Shown: positions 48,115 to 57,200 of the stretch, one piece after another
How positions within the stretch are numbered: position 1 is the stretch's first letter
Layout of the letters: the number at the start of each line of letters is the position of its first letter
Assembly (NCBI GenBank): GCA_011526105.1
Contig: WYAZ01000179.1
Span: forward strand, 1-59,659
From: Deltaproteobacteria bacterium
Lineage (GTDB): Bacteria > Myxococcota > Kuafuiibacteriia > Kuafuiibacteriales > Kuafuiibacteriaceae
DNA length: 59,659 bases
Direction of reading: 5' to 3'
Translations under genes and position numbers: made by a program
Notes under the pieces: generated by a model
Told to the model about the DNA's origin: nothing
The model's input: the letters and a program-made list of their open reading frames with translations, nothing else
The model's database searches: none

Positions 48115-49098
48115 CTACTCCTGACCGAACACCTTCTGCATGGTCTCTTCGAGGGGCGGGTCCTCCACCCGGAGGTCCACGACGGGCAAGGTCTCGAGCA
48201 GCGCGGCGACGGCCTTGGTGAGGCGATCACTCGGGCTCTTGACGCTCAGGCTCTCCGGTCCATCGAAGCTGACGGGGAGGTTCAGCACACGATCGAGCTG
48301 GGCTCGCTCGCCTTCCGTGGGGGCTCGCTCCGTCCGAACCGAGATCAGCTTGTCGGGGCTGGTCTCCTCGACCAGCTTCTTGAGATCTCCGTCGTACCGA
48401 ACCCTGCCCTTGTCGATGACGATGACGCGGCGACAGAGCGCGTTGACGTCATCCATGTCGTGGCTCGTGAGCAGTACGGTCGCGCCGGTGCGCAGGTTGT
48501 ACTCGGCGATGAACCGGCGAACCTGCGCCTTGATGTTCACGTCGAGGCCGATGGTGGGCTCGTCGAGGAAGAGCACCCTCGGCCGGTGAATCAGCGCCGC
48601 CGCCAGCTCACACTTCATCCGTTCCCCGAGCGAGAGCTGCCGAGTGGGTTTCTCGAGCAGGCCTTTTAGGCCGAGCATCCGGTCGAGCTCGGCGAGCGCG
48701 GCATCGAACTCGGCGCGCGCAAGCTCGTACACCGCGCGGTTGAGCTCGAGCGTCTCGATGGGGGGCAGGTCCCACAAGAGCTGCTGCTTCTGCCCCATGA
48801 CCAAGGTGATCTGCTTCAGAAACTCACGCTTTCGTGCCGAAGGGTCGAAGCCCAGGACCTGAACCGAGCCATGACTCGGGCTCAGGAGTCCGGACAGCAT
48901 CTTGAGCGTCGTGGTCTTTCCGGCGCCGTTGGGGCCGAGGAAGCCGACACACTCGCCCGGTGGGATGGTGAAGCTGAGGTCGACGACCGCCTCGACATCC
49001 ACGTATTCGCGTGAGAACAGCGAGGCGACCGAAGCTCGCAGGCCCGCCTTCTTCTGGGCCACGCGATAGATCTTGGTCAGGCCACGAAGCTCGATCAT
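48115..49098 (-). CDS. ABC-2-type ABC transporter ATP-binding protein, orphan
   Basis: 327 residues. Walker A is GPNGAGKTTTLK (K61), the signature is LSLGERMKCELAAALIHRP (in place of LSGGQ), Walker B is VLFLDEPTIGLD and the H-loop is LLTSHDMDD. The long N-terminal loop before Walker A (SLFSREYVDVEAVVDLS) is typical of ABC-2 exporter ATPases. A C-terminal extension of about 90 residues follows. There is no permease gene in the window, although the family needs one. It starts 5 bp after fabG in the same operon, where acpP usually lies. Substrate unknown. Confidence 0.9.
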   Translation of the reverse strand: MIELRGLTKIYRVAQKKAGLRASVASLFSREYVDVEAVVDLSFTIPPGECVGFLGPNGAGKTTTLKMLSGLLSPSHGSVQVLGFDPSARKREFLKQITLVMGQKQQLLWDLPPIETLELNRAVYELARAEFDAALAELDRMLGLKGLLEKPTRQLSLGERMKCELAAALIHRPRVLFLDEPTIGLDVNIKAQVRRFIAEYNLRTGATVLLTSHDMDDVNALCRRVIVIDKGRVRYDGDLKKLVEETSPDKLISVRTERAPTEGERAQLDRVLNLPVSFDGPESLSVKSPSDRLTKAVAALLETLPVVDLRVEDPPLEETMQKVFGQE

Positions 49099-49103
49099 TC
49101 CCG

Positions 49104-49853
49104 TTACATGTACAGGCCACCGTTCACGTCGAGGACGTGACCGGTGATGTAGGCGGCGCGCTCCGAGGCCAAAAAGGCCACCGCGTCCGCGACCTGCTCC
49201 GGCTTGCCGACGCCGCCGAGCGGGATGTTGTCCGAGAGGTACTTCTTCATGTCCTCGTTCATGCCCGAGGTCATGTCGGTCTCGATGAAGCCGGGCGCCA
49301 CCACGTTGACGGTGATGTTCCTGGACGCGAGCTCCTTGGCCATGGACTTGGCCATTCCGATGAGCGCGGCCTTGCTGCCAGCATAGGCGGTTTGGCCCAC
49401 GTTCCCCATCTCACCCACCACCGAGCTCATGAAGATGATGCGGCCGAAGCGAGCCTTCATCATGGGGCGCGAGGCGGCGCGCGCTCCATAAAACGCGCCG
49501 AAGACGTTGGTCTTGAAGGTCTTGTCGAGGTCTTCGTCTTTGAAGCGCATGAGCAGGCCGTCGAGCGCGACCCCGGCGTTCGCGACGAGGATGTGCAACC
49601 CGCCTTGCTCCTTGACGATCTTCTCGACCGCCTCTTTGTTCGCCTCCGCGTCGGCGACGTCGAACTTGGTGGCGAAGCAGCGCCCGCCGGCCGCCTCCAC
49701 CATGGCCACCGTCTCCTGCGCCGCTGCCTCGTTCGAGCTGTAGGAGATGTTCACCTGCACCCCGGCCTGAGCCAGAGCGAGGGCGGTGGCGCGACCGATG
49801 CCGCGGGAGCCGCCGGTGACGAGCGCTGTCTTTCCGGTGAGACCGAGATCCAT
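49104..49853 (-). CDS. fabG: 3-oxoacyl-ACP reductase FabG
   Basis: 249 residues. A short-chain dehydrogenase with cofactor motif TGGSRGIG (residues 14-21) and the catalytic YAGSKAALIGM (Tyr/Lys). The Ser is in FMSSVVGEMG. It catalyses NADPH-dependent reduction of beta-ketoacyl-ACP. It is the usual length. It comes sixth in the yceD-rpmF-plsX-fabH-fabD-fabG operon. The stop lies 5 bp before the ABC ATPase start. Confidence 0.96.
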   Translation of the reverse strand: MDLGLTGKTALVTGGSRGIGRATALALAQAGVQVNISYSSNEAAAQETVAMVEAAGGRCFATKFDVADAEANKEAVEKIVKEQGGLHILVANAGVALDGLLMRFKDEDLDKTFKTNVFGAFYGARAASRPMMKARFGRIIFMSSVVGEMGNVGQTAYAGSKAALIGMAKSMAKELASRNITVNVVAPGFIETDMTSGMNEDMKKYLSDNIPLGGVGKPEQVADAVAFLASERAAYITGHVLDVNGGLYM

Positions 49854-49907
49854 GCGCCGGGCATAGCGAAGCGGTGCGGTTCGCGCAACTGGTTGGAGCG
49901 GGGAAGG

Positions 49908-50843
49908 CTAGAGGCTCTCGAGGGCCTTCTTCAGCGAGTCTGGATCCTCGATGGGCAGCACCTTGAGCGCGCGATCGATACGGCGCCCAAGCCCCATCAG
50001 GACCTTGCCGGGGCCGAACTCGAGGGCGGTGGTGATGCCCGCGCCCGACAGTCCTTTGACCGTCTCGATCCATCGCACCGGGGCGGTGACCTGCTCGACG
50101 AGGAGTCGCTTCACTTGGGCCGGGTCCTGGTTGGGCTCCGCGGTGACGTTCGAGATGACCGGAGCGCTGGGTTTGGCGATGGTGAGCTCGTCGAGCACCG
50201 CGCTGAGCGCGCGTGCCGCGGGCTCCATGAGCGGACAATGGAAGGGGGCCGAGACGGGCAGGGGCACCACCTTCTTGGCGCCGGCGGCCTCGAGCTTGGT
50301 GCCCGCGCGCTCGACCGCGCTCCGGGCGCCGGAGATGACGATCTGCTCCGGGCTGTTGAAGTTGGCGGGCCGCACGACCGAGCCGAGCTCGGCTTCGACG
50401 GCGGCGCAGATCTCGGTGATCTGTTCGGGGGTGAGGCCGAGCACGGCGGACATCGCGCCTTCACCTTCGGGTACCGCGTCCTGCATGAAACGTCCACGCG
50501 CCTTCACCGAGCGCACCGCGTCTTTCAAGCTGAGGGCGGAGACCGCCACGAGCGCGCTCCACTCGCCCAGGCTGTGGCCGGCGGCGAGCTTGGGGGCGAG
50601 GTCGGGCCTCTCGGACCTGAACGCGGCGAACAGCGCGAGGCTGGTGGTCAGGATGGCGGGCTGCGTGTTCTCGGTGCGCCGAAGCTGATCTTCGGGCCCC
50701 TCGAAACACATGCTCGAGAGCGAGAAGCCCAGCGCCTCATCGGCCTCTTCGAAGACCATGCGCGCGCTCGGATAGGCGAGGCTGATGGCCTGGCCCATGC
50801 CGACGATCTGGCTGCCTTGGCCGGGAAAGAGAAATGCGACCAT
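49908..50843 (-). CDS. fabD: Malonyl-CoA:ACP transacylase FabD
   Basis: 311 residues. The nucleophile elbow AAGHSLGEWSALVAV holds the catalytic Ser, and FPGQGSQIVGMG is at the N-terminus. The catalytic His is in VSAPFHCPLMEPA and the end carries LEFGPGKVLMGLGRRI. It transfers malonyl groups from CoA to acyl carrier protein. The order fabH-fabD-fabG is classical. The gene is 12 bp after fabH and 54 bp before fabG. Confidence 0.97.
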   Translation of the reverse strand: MVAFLFPGQGSQIVGMGQAISLAYPSARMVFEEADEALGFSLSSMCFEGPEDQLRRTENTQPAILTTSLALFAAFRSERPDLAPKLAAGHSLGEWSALVAVSALSLKDAVRSVKARGRFMQDAVPEGEGAMSAVLGLTPEQITEICAAVEAELGSVVRPANFNSPEQIVISGARSAVERAGTKLEAAGAKKVVPLPVSAPFHCPLMEPAARALSAVLDELTIAKPSAPVISNVTAEPNQDPAQVKRLLVEQVTAPVRWIETVKGLSGAGITTALEFGPGKVLMGLGRRIDRALKVLPIEDPDSLKKALESL

Positions 50844-50855
50844 GTTCCTTGCTCC

Positions 50856-51839
50856 TCACCAGCGGATGATGCTGCTGCCCCACGCCATGCCGGCGCCGAT
50901 CGCCATCATGGCCACGAGATCGCCTTCTTTGATGCGGCCACTTCGAACCGCCTCGTCCAGCGTGACCGGCACCGAGGCGCTCGATGTGTTGCCGTAACGG
51001 TCGATGTTCAGCACCGCCTTCTCGCGCGGCACGCCGAGGCGTTCGAGCACGGTGTCCACGATGCGGATGTTGGCCTGGTGGGGCACCACGTGGTCGAGGT
51101 CTTCCGCGGTGAGCTTGTGATGCGCCAAGGCCTCACGCACGATCTCCTCCAGGGCGCGCACCGCGATCTTGTAGACCTCGCGGCCGTTCATCTTCACCTT
51201 GTGAAGTCGCTGCTCGATCATCTCGTGGCTCGCGGGATTCAAAGAGCCGCCGCCTGGGATGTTCAAGATGCCGGCGAGCTGACCATCCGACTTCAAATGT
51301 GTGGAGAGCACACCCCGATCTTCGCGGTCGCTGGGGCCGATGAGCATGGCCCCGGCGGCGTCGCCGAAGAGCACGCAGGTGTTTCGGTCTTCCCAGTCGA
51401 GGAGGCGCGACAAGAGCTCCACCCCGATGACCAGCACGCGTTTTGCGGCCCCGGTCTGGATGAACTTGTCGGCGATGGAGAGGCCGTACAGAGAGCCGGC
51501 GCAGGCGGCCGATACGTCGAAGGCGGCCGCGTTCTTGGCGCCCAGCTTGGCCTGCACGAAACACGCGCAGGCGGGCATGGGCATGTCGCCCGAGATGGTG
51601 CCGACGATGATGAGGTCGAGGTCCTCGGGCCGGGTGTTTGCCATCTCCAGGGCGGCCCGGGCGGCGTTTGTCGCCATGTCGGAGGTCTGCTCGTCCGGCC
51701 CGGCCACGCGGCGCTCTTTGATCCCGGTGCGCGAGGTAATCCACTCGTCGCTGGTCTCGATCCGCTTCGCGAGCTCGTCGTTGGTGAGGACCTGGCTCGG
51801 CGCGTACCGCCCAGTTCCGATGATGCGGCTACGGATCAT
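50856..51839 (-). CDS. fabH: 3-oxoacyl-ACP synthase III FabH
   Basis: 327 residues. The thiolase-fold enzyme has the catalytic Cys in VSAACAGSLYGLSIADKF, the His in VVPHQANIRIVDTVLERLG and the Asn in DRYGNTSSASVPVTL. It catalyses the first condensation of acetyl-CoA with malonyl-ACP. The start (MIRSRIIGTGRYAPSQVLTN, 20 residues) matches the family. It sits 38 bp after plsX. Confidence 0.98.
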   Translation of the reverse strand: MIRSRIIGTGRYAPSQVLTNDELAKRIETSDEWITSRTGIKERRVAGPDEQTSDMATNAARAALEMANTRPEDLDLIIVGTISGDMPMPACACFVQAKLGAKNAAAFDVSAACAGSLYGLSIADKFIQTGAAKRVLVIGVELLSRLLDWEDRNTCVLFGDAAGAMLIGPSDREDRGVLSTHLKSDGQLAGILNIPGGGSLNPASHEMIEQRLHKVKMNGREVYKIAVRALEEIVREALAHHKLTAEDLDHVVPHQANIRIVDTVLERLGVPREKAVLNIDRYGNTSSASVPVTLDEAVRSGRIKEGDLVAMMAIGAGMAWGSSIIRW

Positions 51840-51877
51840 CGTTTTTGCCTAGCCCGCCCGGAGCGCGATGCCAACGA

Positions 51878-52945
51878 TCATCGAGCGTCCCCCGAGGCCG
51901 GCGCGACCCCTGGATTCGGCGCCGAAAAGAGGCCCAGCTCGGCGTGACGCTCGATGGACGCGAGTGTGGCGGCCTCGAGCGCTTGGTCGGCTCGGTCCCG
52001 CGCCGCGAGCAGCGCGTGCACGAGCGCGTTCACCGAGGCACCCCCGTGGGCGACGAGCACCGGCTTCTCGAGCCCGAGCAGCGGCGCCGCACCCACGCGC
52101 TCGTAGTCGAGCTTCTTCTTCACCGCGAGCAGCGCGGTTCGCATGAGCAGCGCGCCCAGCTTGGCGGGGCCACTCGCCGCGATCTCGGACCTCAGGCTCA
52201 GCGTGATCGCCTCTACGAAACCTTCGAGGGTCTTGAGGAGCACGTTGCCGGTGAAGCCGTCCGTCACCACGACGTCGAGCTCGCCCTTCCAGATGTCTCG
52301 CCCCTCGCAGTATCCGGCGAAGTCGATCTCCGACTTCGACAGGATCTCATGCGTCGCGCGGGTCAGATCCGAGCCCTTTCCGCCTTCGCTCCCGTTCGCG
52401 AGCAGAGCGACGCGCGGACGCTGACGCCCGAGAACGACGCGCGCGTAGGCTTCACCGAGCAGCGCGAACTGCGCGAGCTGCACCGGGGTGGGATCGATGT
52501 TGGCGCCGAGGTCGAGAAACACCATCGGGGCTCCGAGGGTCGGCCATGAGGCCGCGAGCGCCGGCCTCTGCACGCCCGCGATGCGCCCGATGTTGAACAG
52601 ACCCGCGGCCATCGCGGCCCCCGAGTTACCGGCCGAGACCATCGCACGCGCTTCGCCGGACTCGACCAGGCGCGCGGCGACGTTCAAGGAGGCTTTGGGT
52701 TTGCGCCGCACCGCGAGCGATGGCTTCTCGTCCATACCCACCGCGTCCTCGGCGGGTACGATCACGAGTCCCAGGAGGTCGCGGGCGCCCAGCGCATCGA
52801 GCTTGGCTTCGAGGAGGGAGGCCTGGCCCACCAGGGCGATGCGCAGGCCGTGGTTGCGCACCGCTTGGACGGCGGCTTCGACCGGGCGATCCGGCGCGAA
52901 GTCACCCCCCATGGCATCAAAAGCCACGTCGTGGGTGGGACTCAT
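51878..52945 (-). CDS. plsX: Phosphate acyltransferase PlsX
   Basis: 355 residues. It has the FDAMGGDFAPDRPVEAAVQAVR N-terminal motif (17 residues into a Rossmann-like fold), MVSAGNSGAAMAAGLFNIGRI and FLDLGANIDPTPVQL, then VVTDGFTGNVLLKTLEG. PlsX makes acyl-phosphate from acyl-ACP for membrane phospholipid synthesis. It lies 19 bp after rpmF, the widespread bacterial arrangement. The C-terminus ends with a short Pro/Ala tail. Confidence 0.97.
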   Translation of the reverse strand: MSPTHDVAFDAMGGDFAPDRPVEAAVQAVRNHGLRIALVGQASLLEAKLDALGARDLLGLVIVPAEDAVGMDEKPSLAVRRKPKASLNVAARLVESGEARAMVSAGNSGAAMAAGLFNIGRIAGVQRPALAASWPTLGAPMVFLDLGANIDPTPVQLAQFALLGEAYARVVLGRQRPRVALLANGSEGGKGSDLTRATHEILSKSEIDFAGYCEGRDIWKGELDVVVTDGFTGNVLLKTLEGFVEAITLSLRSEIAASGPAKLGALLMRTALLAVKKKLDYERVGAAPLLGLEKPVLVAHGGASVNALVHALLAARDRADQALEAATLASIERHAELGLFSAPNPGVAPASGDAR

Positions 52946-52964
52946 GCGCGTACGAGGAGAAGAG

Positions 52965-53147
52965 CTATTCGGCGGCGACTTCGATGATGGTGCGGCCGTT
53001 GTAGTTGCCGCAGGCGCGACAGACCCGGTGCGGAAGCTTGGCGGCGCCGCAGTTGGGGCAGGCCGCCGAGTTCGTCACCGTGAGGTTGTCGTGGGCGCGC
53101 TGGTTCTTGCGACGTCGATTCGATTTTCGTTTCCGAGGGACTGCCAT
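52965..53147 (-). CDS. rpmF: 50S ribosomal protein L32
   Basis: 60 residues. Begins MAVPRKRKSNRRRKNQRAH and carries two zinc-ribbon pairs, CPNC and CRAC, so this is the zinc-binding form. It sits between the yceD/DUF177 gene and plsX, as in most bacteria. It is a small basic component of the large subunit. Confidence 0.97.
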   Translation of the reverse strand: MAVPRKRKSNRRRKNQRAHDNLTVTNSAACPNCGAAKLPHRVCRACGNYNGRTIIEVAAE

Positions 53148-53189
53148 CTCAATGCCTTTCCTGTCGAGGGACCGCGTATCTCAGTATTG

Positions 53190-53816
53190 TCAGGAGGATT
53201 TCAAGCGAAACTTTTGAAGAGGGGCCCAGCGAGGGTCGATCGGGTCCTTTTGCGGTTCTTCCCCGGCTTCGAGGGCGGTGCCGGCCACGAGGGCTTCCAC
53301 GCGCGCCTCGCAGCACACGGAGTCCTCGCAAGCGGGGTTCATGTCCAGCTCGAGCAGCAGCGCCTCTCGGATGATCCCGGGAAGATCGAGCTCGAAGCCG
53401 CGATACGAGCCCTCATCGAGGTCCCGGACGGAGAGCTCCACCTTCTCGACCTTCCCCTTGGCCGGCTTCTCGGCGCCGGGGCCTTTCGCGGGCGGCGCCT
53501 CCTCCGAGACCACCTCCGGGAAGAGCACGAGCTCGAGCTCGGCCTCGAGGGGCCGCTCGAGAGGGCTGAGACACCGCACGCACTCCACTCTGAACGGGGC
53601 GCGCACTCGGCCGGTGACACGAACCGCCGGCAGATCGAGGCTCGCGCCGGCGACGGTCCTGAGACGGATCGTCGCATGCCCTTCACCGGCCGGCGTGAGC
53701 CCGAAGGCCTCGGGACCGAGGTCCGAGAACTGCTCCTCGAGCCACGCATGAGGAAGCGTCTCGTCGAGATCGTCCCCAGCCTCGGGGAGCTTGCGAACGT
53801 CGTAGGCCTTGACCAT
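53190..53816 (-). CDS. YceD/DUF177 family protein
   Basis: ATG 53816 gives 208 residues; the frame continues upstream but without good start context. The conserved part has CVRCLSPLERPLEAEL and, near the C-terminus, LDLPGIIREALLLELDMNPACEDSVCCE, the DUF177 layout. In E. coli and plants this family is linked to 23S rRNA or ribosome assembly, and it nearly always precedes rpmF. The middle 30 residues (PPAKGPGAEKPAKGKVEK) are a charged linker. It is the first gene of the operon. Confidence 0.92.
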   Translation of the reverse strand: MVKAYDVRKLPEAGDDLDETLPHAWLEEQFSDLGPEAFGLTPAGEGHATIRLRTVAGASLDLPAVRVTGRVRAPFRVECVRCLSPLERPLEAELELVLFPEVVSEEAPPAKGPGAEKPAKGKVEKVELSVRDLDEGSYRGFELDLPGIIREALLLELDMNPACEDSVCCEARVEALVAGTALEAGEEPQKDPIDPRWAPLQKFRLKSS

Positions 53817-54260
53817 GGATGGACCCGATTCTGTCGGCGCTCGTCTGGACTGAGAGGCCAAGGAGCCCCTGCGGCGCCACCGGCTTGGATCGCGCGGAAT
53901 CGAGCGAAAGCCAAGCGCCGTGCGGTTTGGCGCACGATGGCAGCCTCGTGTCCCCCATACACCCAGGTTGTCGAGCGGTGAAGGTAAATGTAGGAGACTA
54001 CTGTGCTTTTGCGCAGAATCGTGCCTTGTGGCCGCGCGATGGGCAGTGTTAGCTAGCACTGCCTGCGCTCCTGGCGAGAACAATCGCCATTGGCTCGGCT
54101 CGAGCACCCAATGTTCATCGGATGGATCGCAAAAAACGAAGTCGAATCGTGGGATGGGATCGAGCCATGGGGCTGGCACATGTCGTGAATATACACTCGG
54201 GAGAGGGGCGGACGGCCTCTCGCATAGAGGTGGTCAGTCGTGACTCAAGGGGTCGGAAAT
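53817..54260. other. 444-bp intergenic region before the multihaem gene
   Basis: No credible gene is seen; the short frames have no ribosome site or homology. The segment 53980-54260 is noticeably richer in A/T than flanking genes. It contains the 22-bp near-palindrome at 54042-54063, a TATACA hexamer (54190-54195), and a TGGCAC (54174-54179) that is not followed by the -12 GC of a sigma-54 promoter. The divergent fab operon promoter must also be here. Confidence 0.5.
54042..54063. promoter_or_regulatory. 22-bp near-perfect palindrome, candidate operator
   Basis: GGCAGTG and CACTGCC flank an 8-bp TTAGCTAG centre. Only one symmetric pair is mismatched. It lies 198 bp before the multihaem ATG, with no U-tract, so a protein binding site is more likely than a terminator. 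Confidence 0.42.
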
Positions 54261-57200
54261 ATGAATGAAACGAGACTTTGTCGAAGCGGGCCGAATTGGT
54301 TGGCCCTGGTGACTCTGCTCTCCACCGGCGGACTTCTGTCCGCATGTGGAAGCGATCCACTGGTTTGTGGTCCAGGGACCAAGCTGGTTCAGGCGGCCGA
54401 CGGCTCACAGAGCTGTGAGGCCGATGTCCTGGCATGTCAGCCAGGCCAAGTTAAGGTGACGGGTGAAGACGGGATCGAAGTCTGCCAGTCGCCCATCAAC
54501 AATCCATGCGCGAACGTGACCTGCAACCCAGCGGATTTTCCGCAGTGGGCAGCGTCGACGCTCCAGCTCCTTCCGGAGCAGGTGAACGAGACCACCTGTT
54601 CGTGTCTGCCCTCGGTGTGTAACGAGGGATACCAGCTCCATCAGGGCTCGTGTCTTCCGCGCCTGACCGAGCAGGATTGCGCGGCGTTCGGGCCGGGCTA
54701 TGTACCTAGCGGCACCGGCCTCTGCCTGCCCTGCGACGACTGTACCTGCGAGGATCAGCCGGGTTCGCTCGCCTGTATTCCGGTTCGCTGCGAGGATGCG
54801 CCTCAGCTCGCCACCCAGCAGAACGATCCGAACAGCGAGTACTACGGTCGGCGTCTTTGCCTCGAGGATCCAAAGCCTCCGGTCCAGAGCTGCGTCAACA
54901 ACTGCCACAACGGGATTGAAGACCCCCACCCGTGGTTTGGCGGTGACGACCTGACCTGCACCGGTTGCCACGGCGGCGACGGTGCGGCCACCACTCGCGA
55001 GACGGCTCACATCCCGATCCCCGCCATCTGGCAGGCGAACTCCACCCAGTGGGGCCGTCCGAACCTCCAGTACTACTGGAACTACAACACGCTGTTCGGC
55101 GTCGAGAACTTCGAGGGTGGTCTGGCTTGGTTGCGCTTCCGCAACCCGGGCGACCTCCGCATCGCGGATCAGTCCTGCGGCAAGCTGGCCGGCTGTCACC
55201 AGGACCGCGTCGAGAATCAGCGGCGTTCGGTCATGGCGACCGAGGTGGGTCTGACCGGCGTGGCGCTGGGTCGTAACGGCCTCGCGCGTTCGGTGATTCG
55301 TGGCCAGGGCGGTCTGTACAAGTGGGACACCACCGAGGGCATGGCGCTCGGCTGGGGTCGCCTCGAGGTGCCCGAGCACAACCCATACGCATACAACGCC
55401 GAGTATGTCGGCTCGATGCAGCGCATCACCGGGTTCACGATGCAGAACCGCGAGTTCAACGGCAACTACAACCAGACCGAGATCTTGAAAGAGATCTACG
55501 ACAAACAGTGCGGTGACTGCCACTTGGGTAACGCCGGCGCGAACAACCGGTACGCGGACTTCCGCTCTTCCGGCTGCTCGGCTTGTCACATGCCCTACGC
55601 TCTCGATGGCCGTAGCCGTTCGACGGATCAGATGATCAAGAAGGACGAGCCCACGTACCCGAACGCGTACAACCAGATCGCGAACTTCAACGCCAACGAC
55701 CTTCAGAACCTGAACGGCGCTTGGCTTGGACCGGAGCGGGCCCACCCGTCGAAGCACCGCCTCTCGAAGCAGATGACCTCACAGAAGTGCGGCACCTGCC
55801 ACGTGGGTTCGAACCGTACCGACTGGCAGTTCCGAGGCTACCGTTTCGATCCGAACCGCGACGCGGTCACCGCGATCGACAACAACCGCCTCGTGGCCGG
55901 TCAGGACATCATCTTCACGGATGAGATCGACAACAACGCGGATGCGAACGCTCGCTATCACGGCGCCGCCCAGAACCAGATCCTCAAGTACGAGGACTGG
56001 AACCAGGACGGCTACGACGACAGCCCGGCGGACATCCACTTCCAGGCCGGTCTCGAGTGTCTGGACTGCCACACCTCGGGCGAGATGCACAACGAGCTGA
56101 AGTTCGTGAAGGTCGCCAAGGTCACGGATTGGTCGGATCGCAACCAGGTCAACGACATGAGCGGCGCCATCTGGTCGCACATGTCTCAGGCCACCGAGGT
56201 CGAGTGTGTGAACTGCCACGGTAACCTCGAGTACCGCGCGCTCGGGTACTACGCGGACAACCGCAACCCGGTGAAGAACCTGGTCGTGTGCCCCGAGGTG
56301 GGCGAGACAATTCCTGACTACGAGGTGCCGGCCGAGTGTGACAACCTCGGCAATGGTCGTTGGCTCCGCAGCAAGTTCACCGGTCGTCACCACTACGTGA
56401 CTCAGGTTCGCGACACCGTCGCGAACTACCCCACCGGTGGTGGAGCGGTTCGCCCGAACAACTCGCCGGTCTACTCGCTCGTCTCGTCGATCTTCCACGG
56501 CCGCGTGGATAACGACCCGCTGAACGGTGTTGGCCCATGTGTGAACGGCAACGCGAACACCTGCTACAAGGACCAGGCGAACAACCAGCTGCAGATCCGT
56601 CAAGGCTTCTCGCACCTGGGTCGCCCGGCGGTGAACTCGAACGACCAGATGGCTGGCGGCCTCGAGTGCTACGCCTGTCACTCCACGTGGCAGATGGCTT
56701 GTCAGGGCTGTCACTTGAACCTGGCCGACAACGACGGGAACCAGATTCTGCGTGACTACTCTCGCTCCACCGGTGAACTCACCTACGGCGCGATCGTGCA
56801 CGCAGACTTTACCTACATCGACCCGCTGGCCATTCAGCTCGGCATCAACCCCGAGGGTAAGATCAGCCAGTTCGAGCCTGAGACCAAGCAGGCGATTCGC
56901 CACGTGGACGCGAACAACCAGGACTTCTTCGGAACCCGGGTCATCGTGAACAACGACGCGAACCTCGTCTACAACGTCTATCGTAACCGCGCCGGCTACG
57001 GTCTGCGTCAGTACAACACCGAGCTCGTCGGCTTGCCGCCGAACTCGGACGGTCCGGACTACGAGCAGGACGCGCGCATGGATCAGAACGCGGGTGAAGG
57101 CTTCCAGCCGTTCATGCCGCATACGACCCAGCGTTCGCACCCGCTCATGGACTGCGCGACGTGCCACATCGACGTGAACAATGCGAACGCCGATGCGGTC

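Noticed and set aside
48098-48115. Possible bidirectional terminator between converging genes
   Set aside because: Only a five-base-pair AGCGC stem is present, without any T-run on either strand.
49011-51947. Plus-strand frame of 978 codons over the fab genes
   Set aside because: It is antisense to fabG, fabD and fabH, whose catalytic motifs are clear on the minus strand. It shows no domain.
54174-54190. Possible sigma-54 promoter (TGGCAC) before the multihaem gene
   Set aside because: The required GC at -12 is absent, so it does not meet the consensus.
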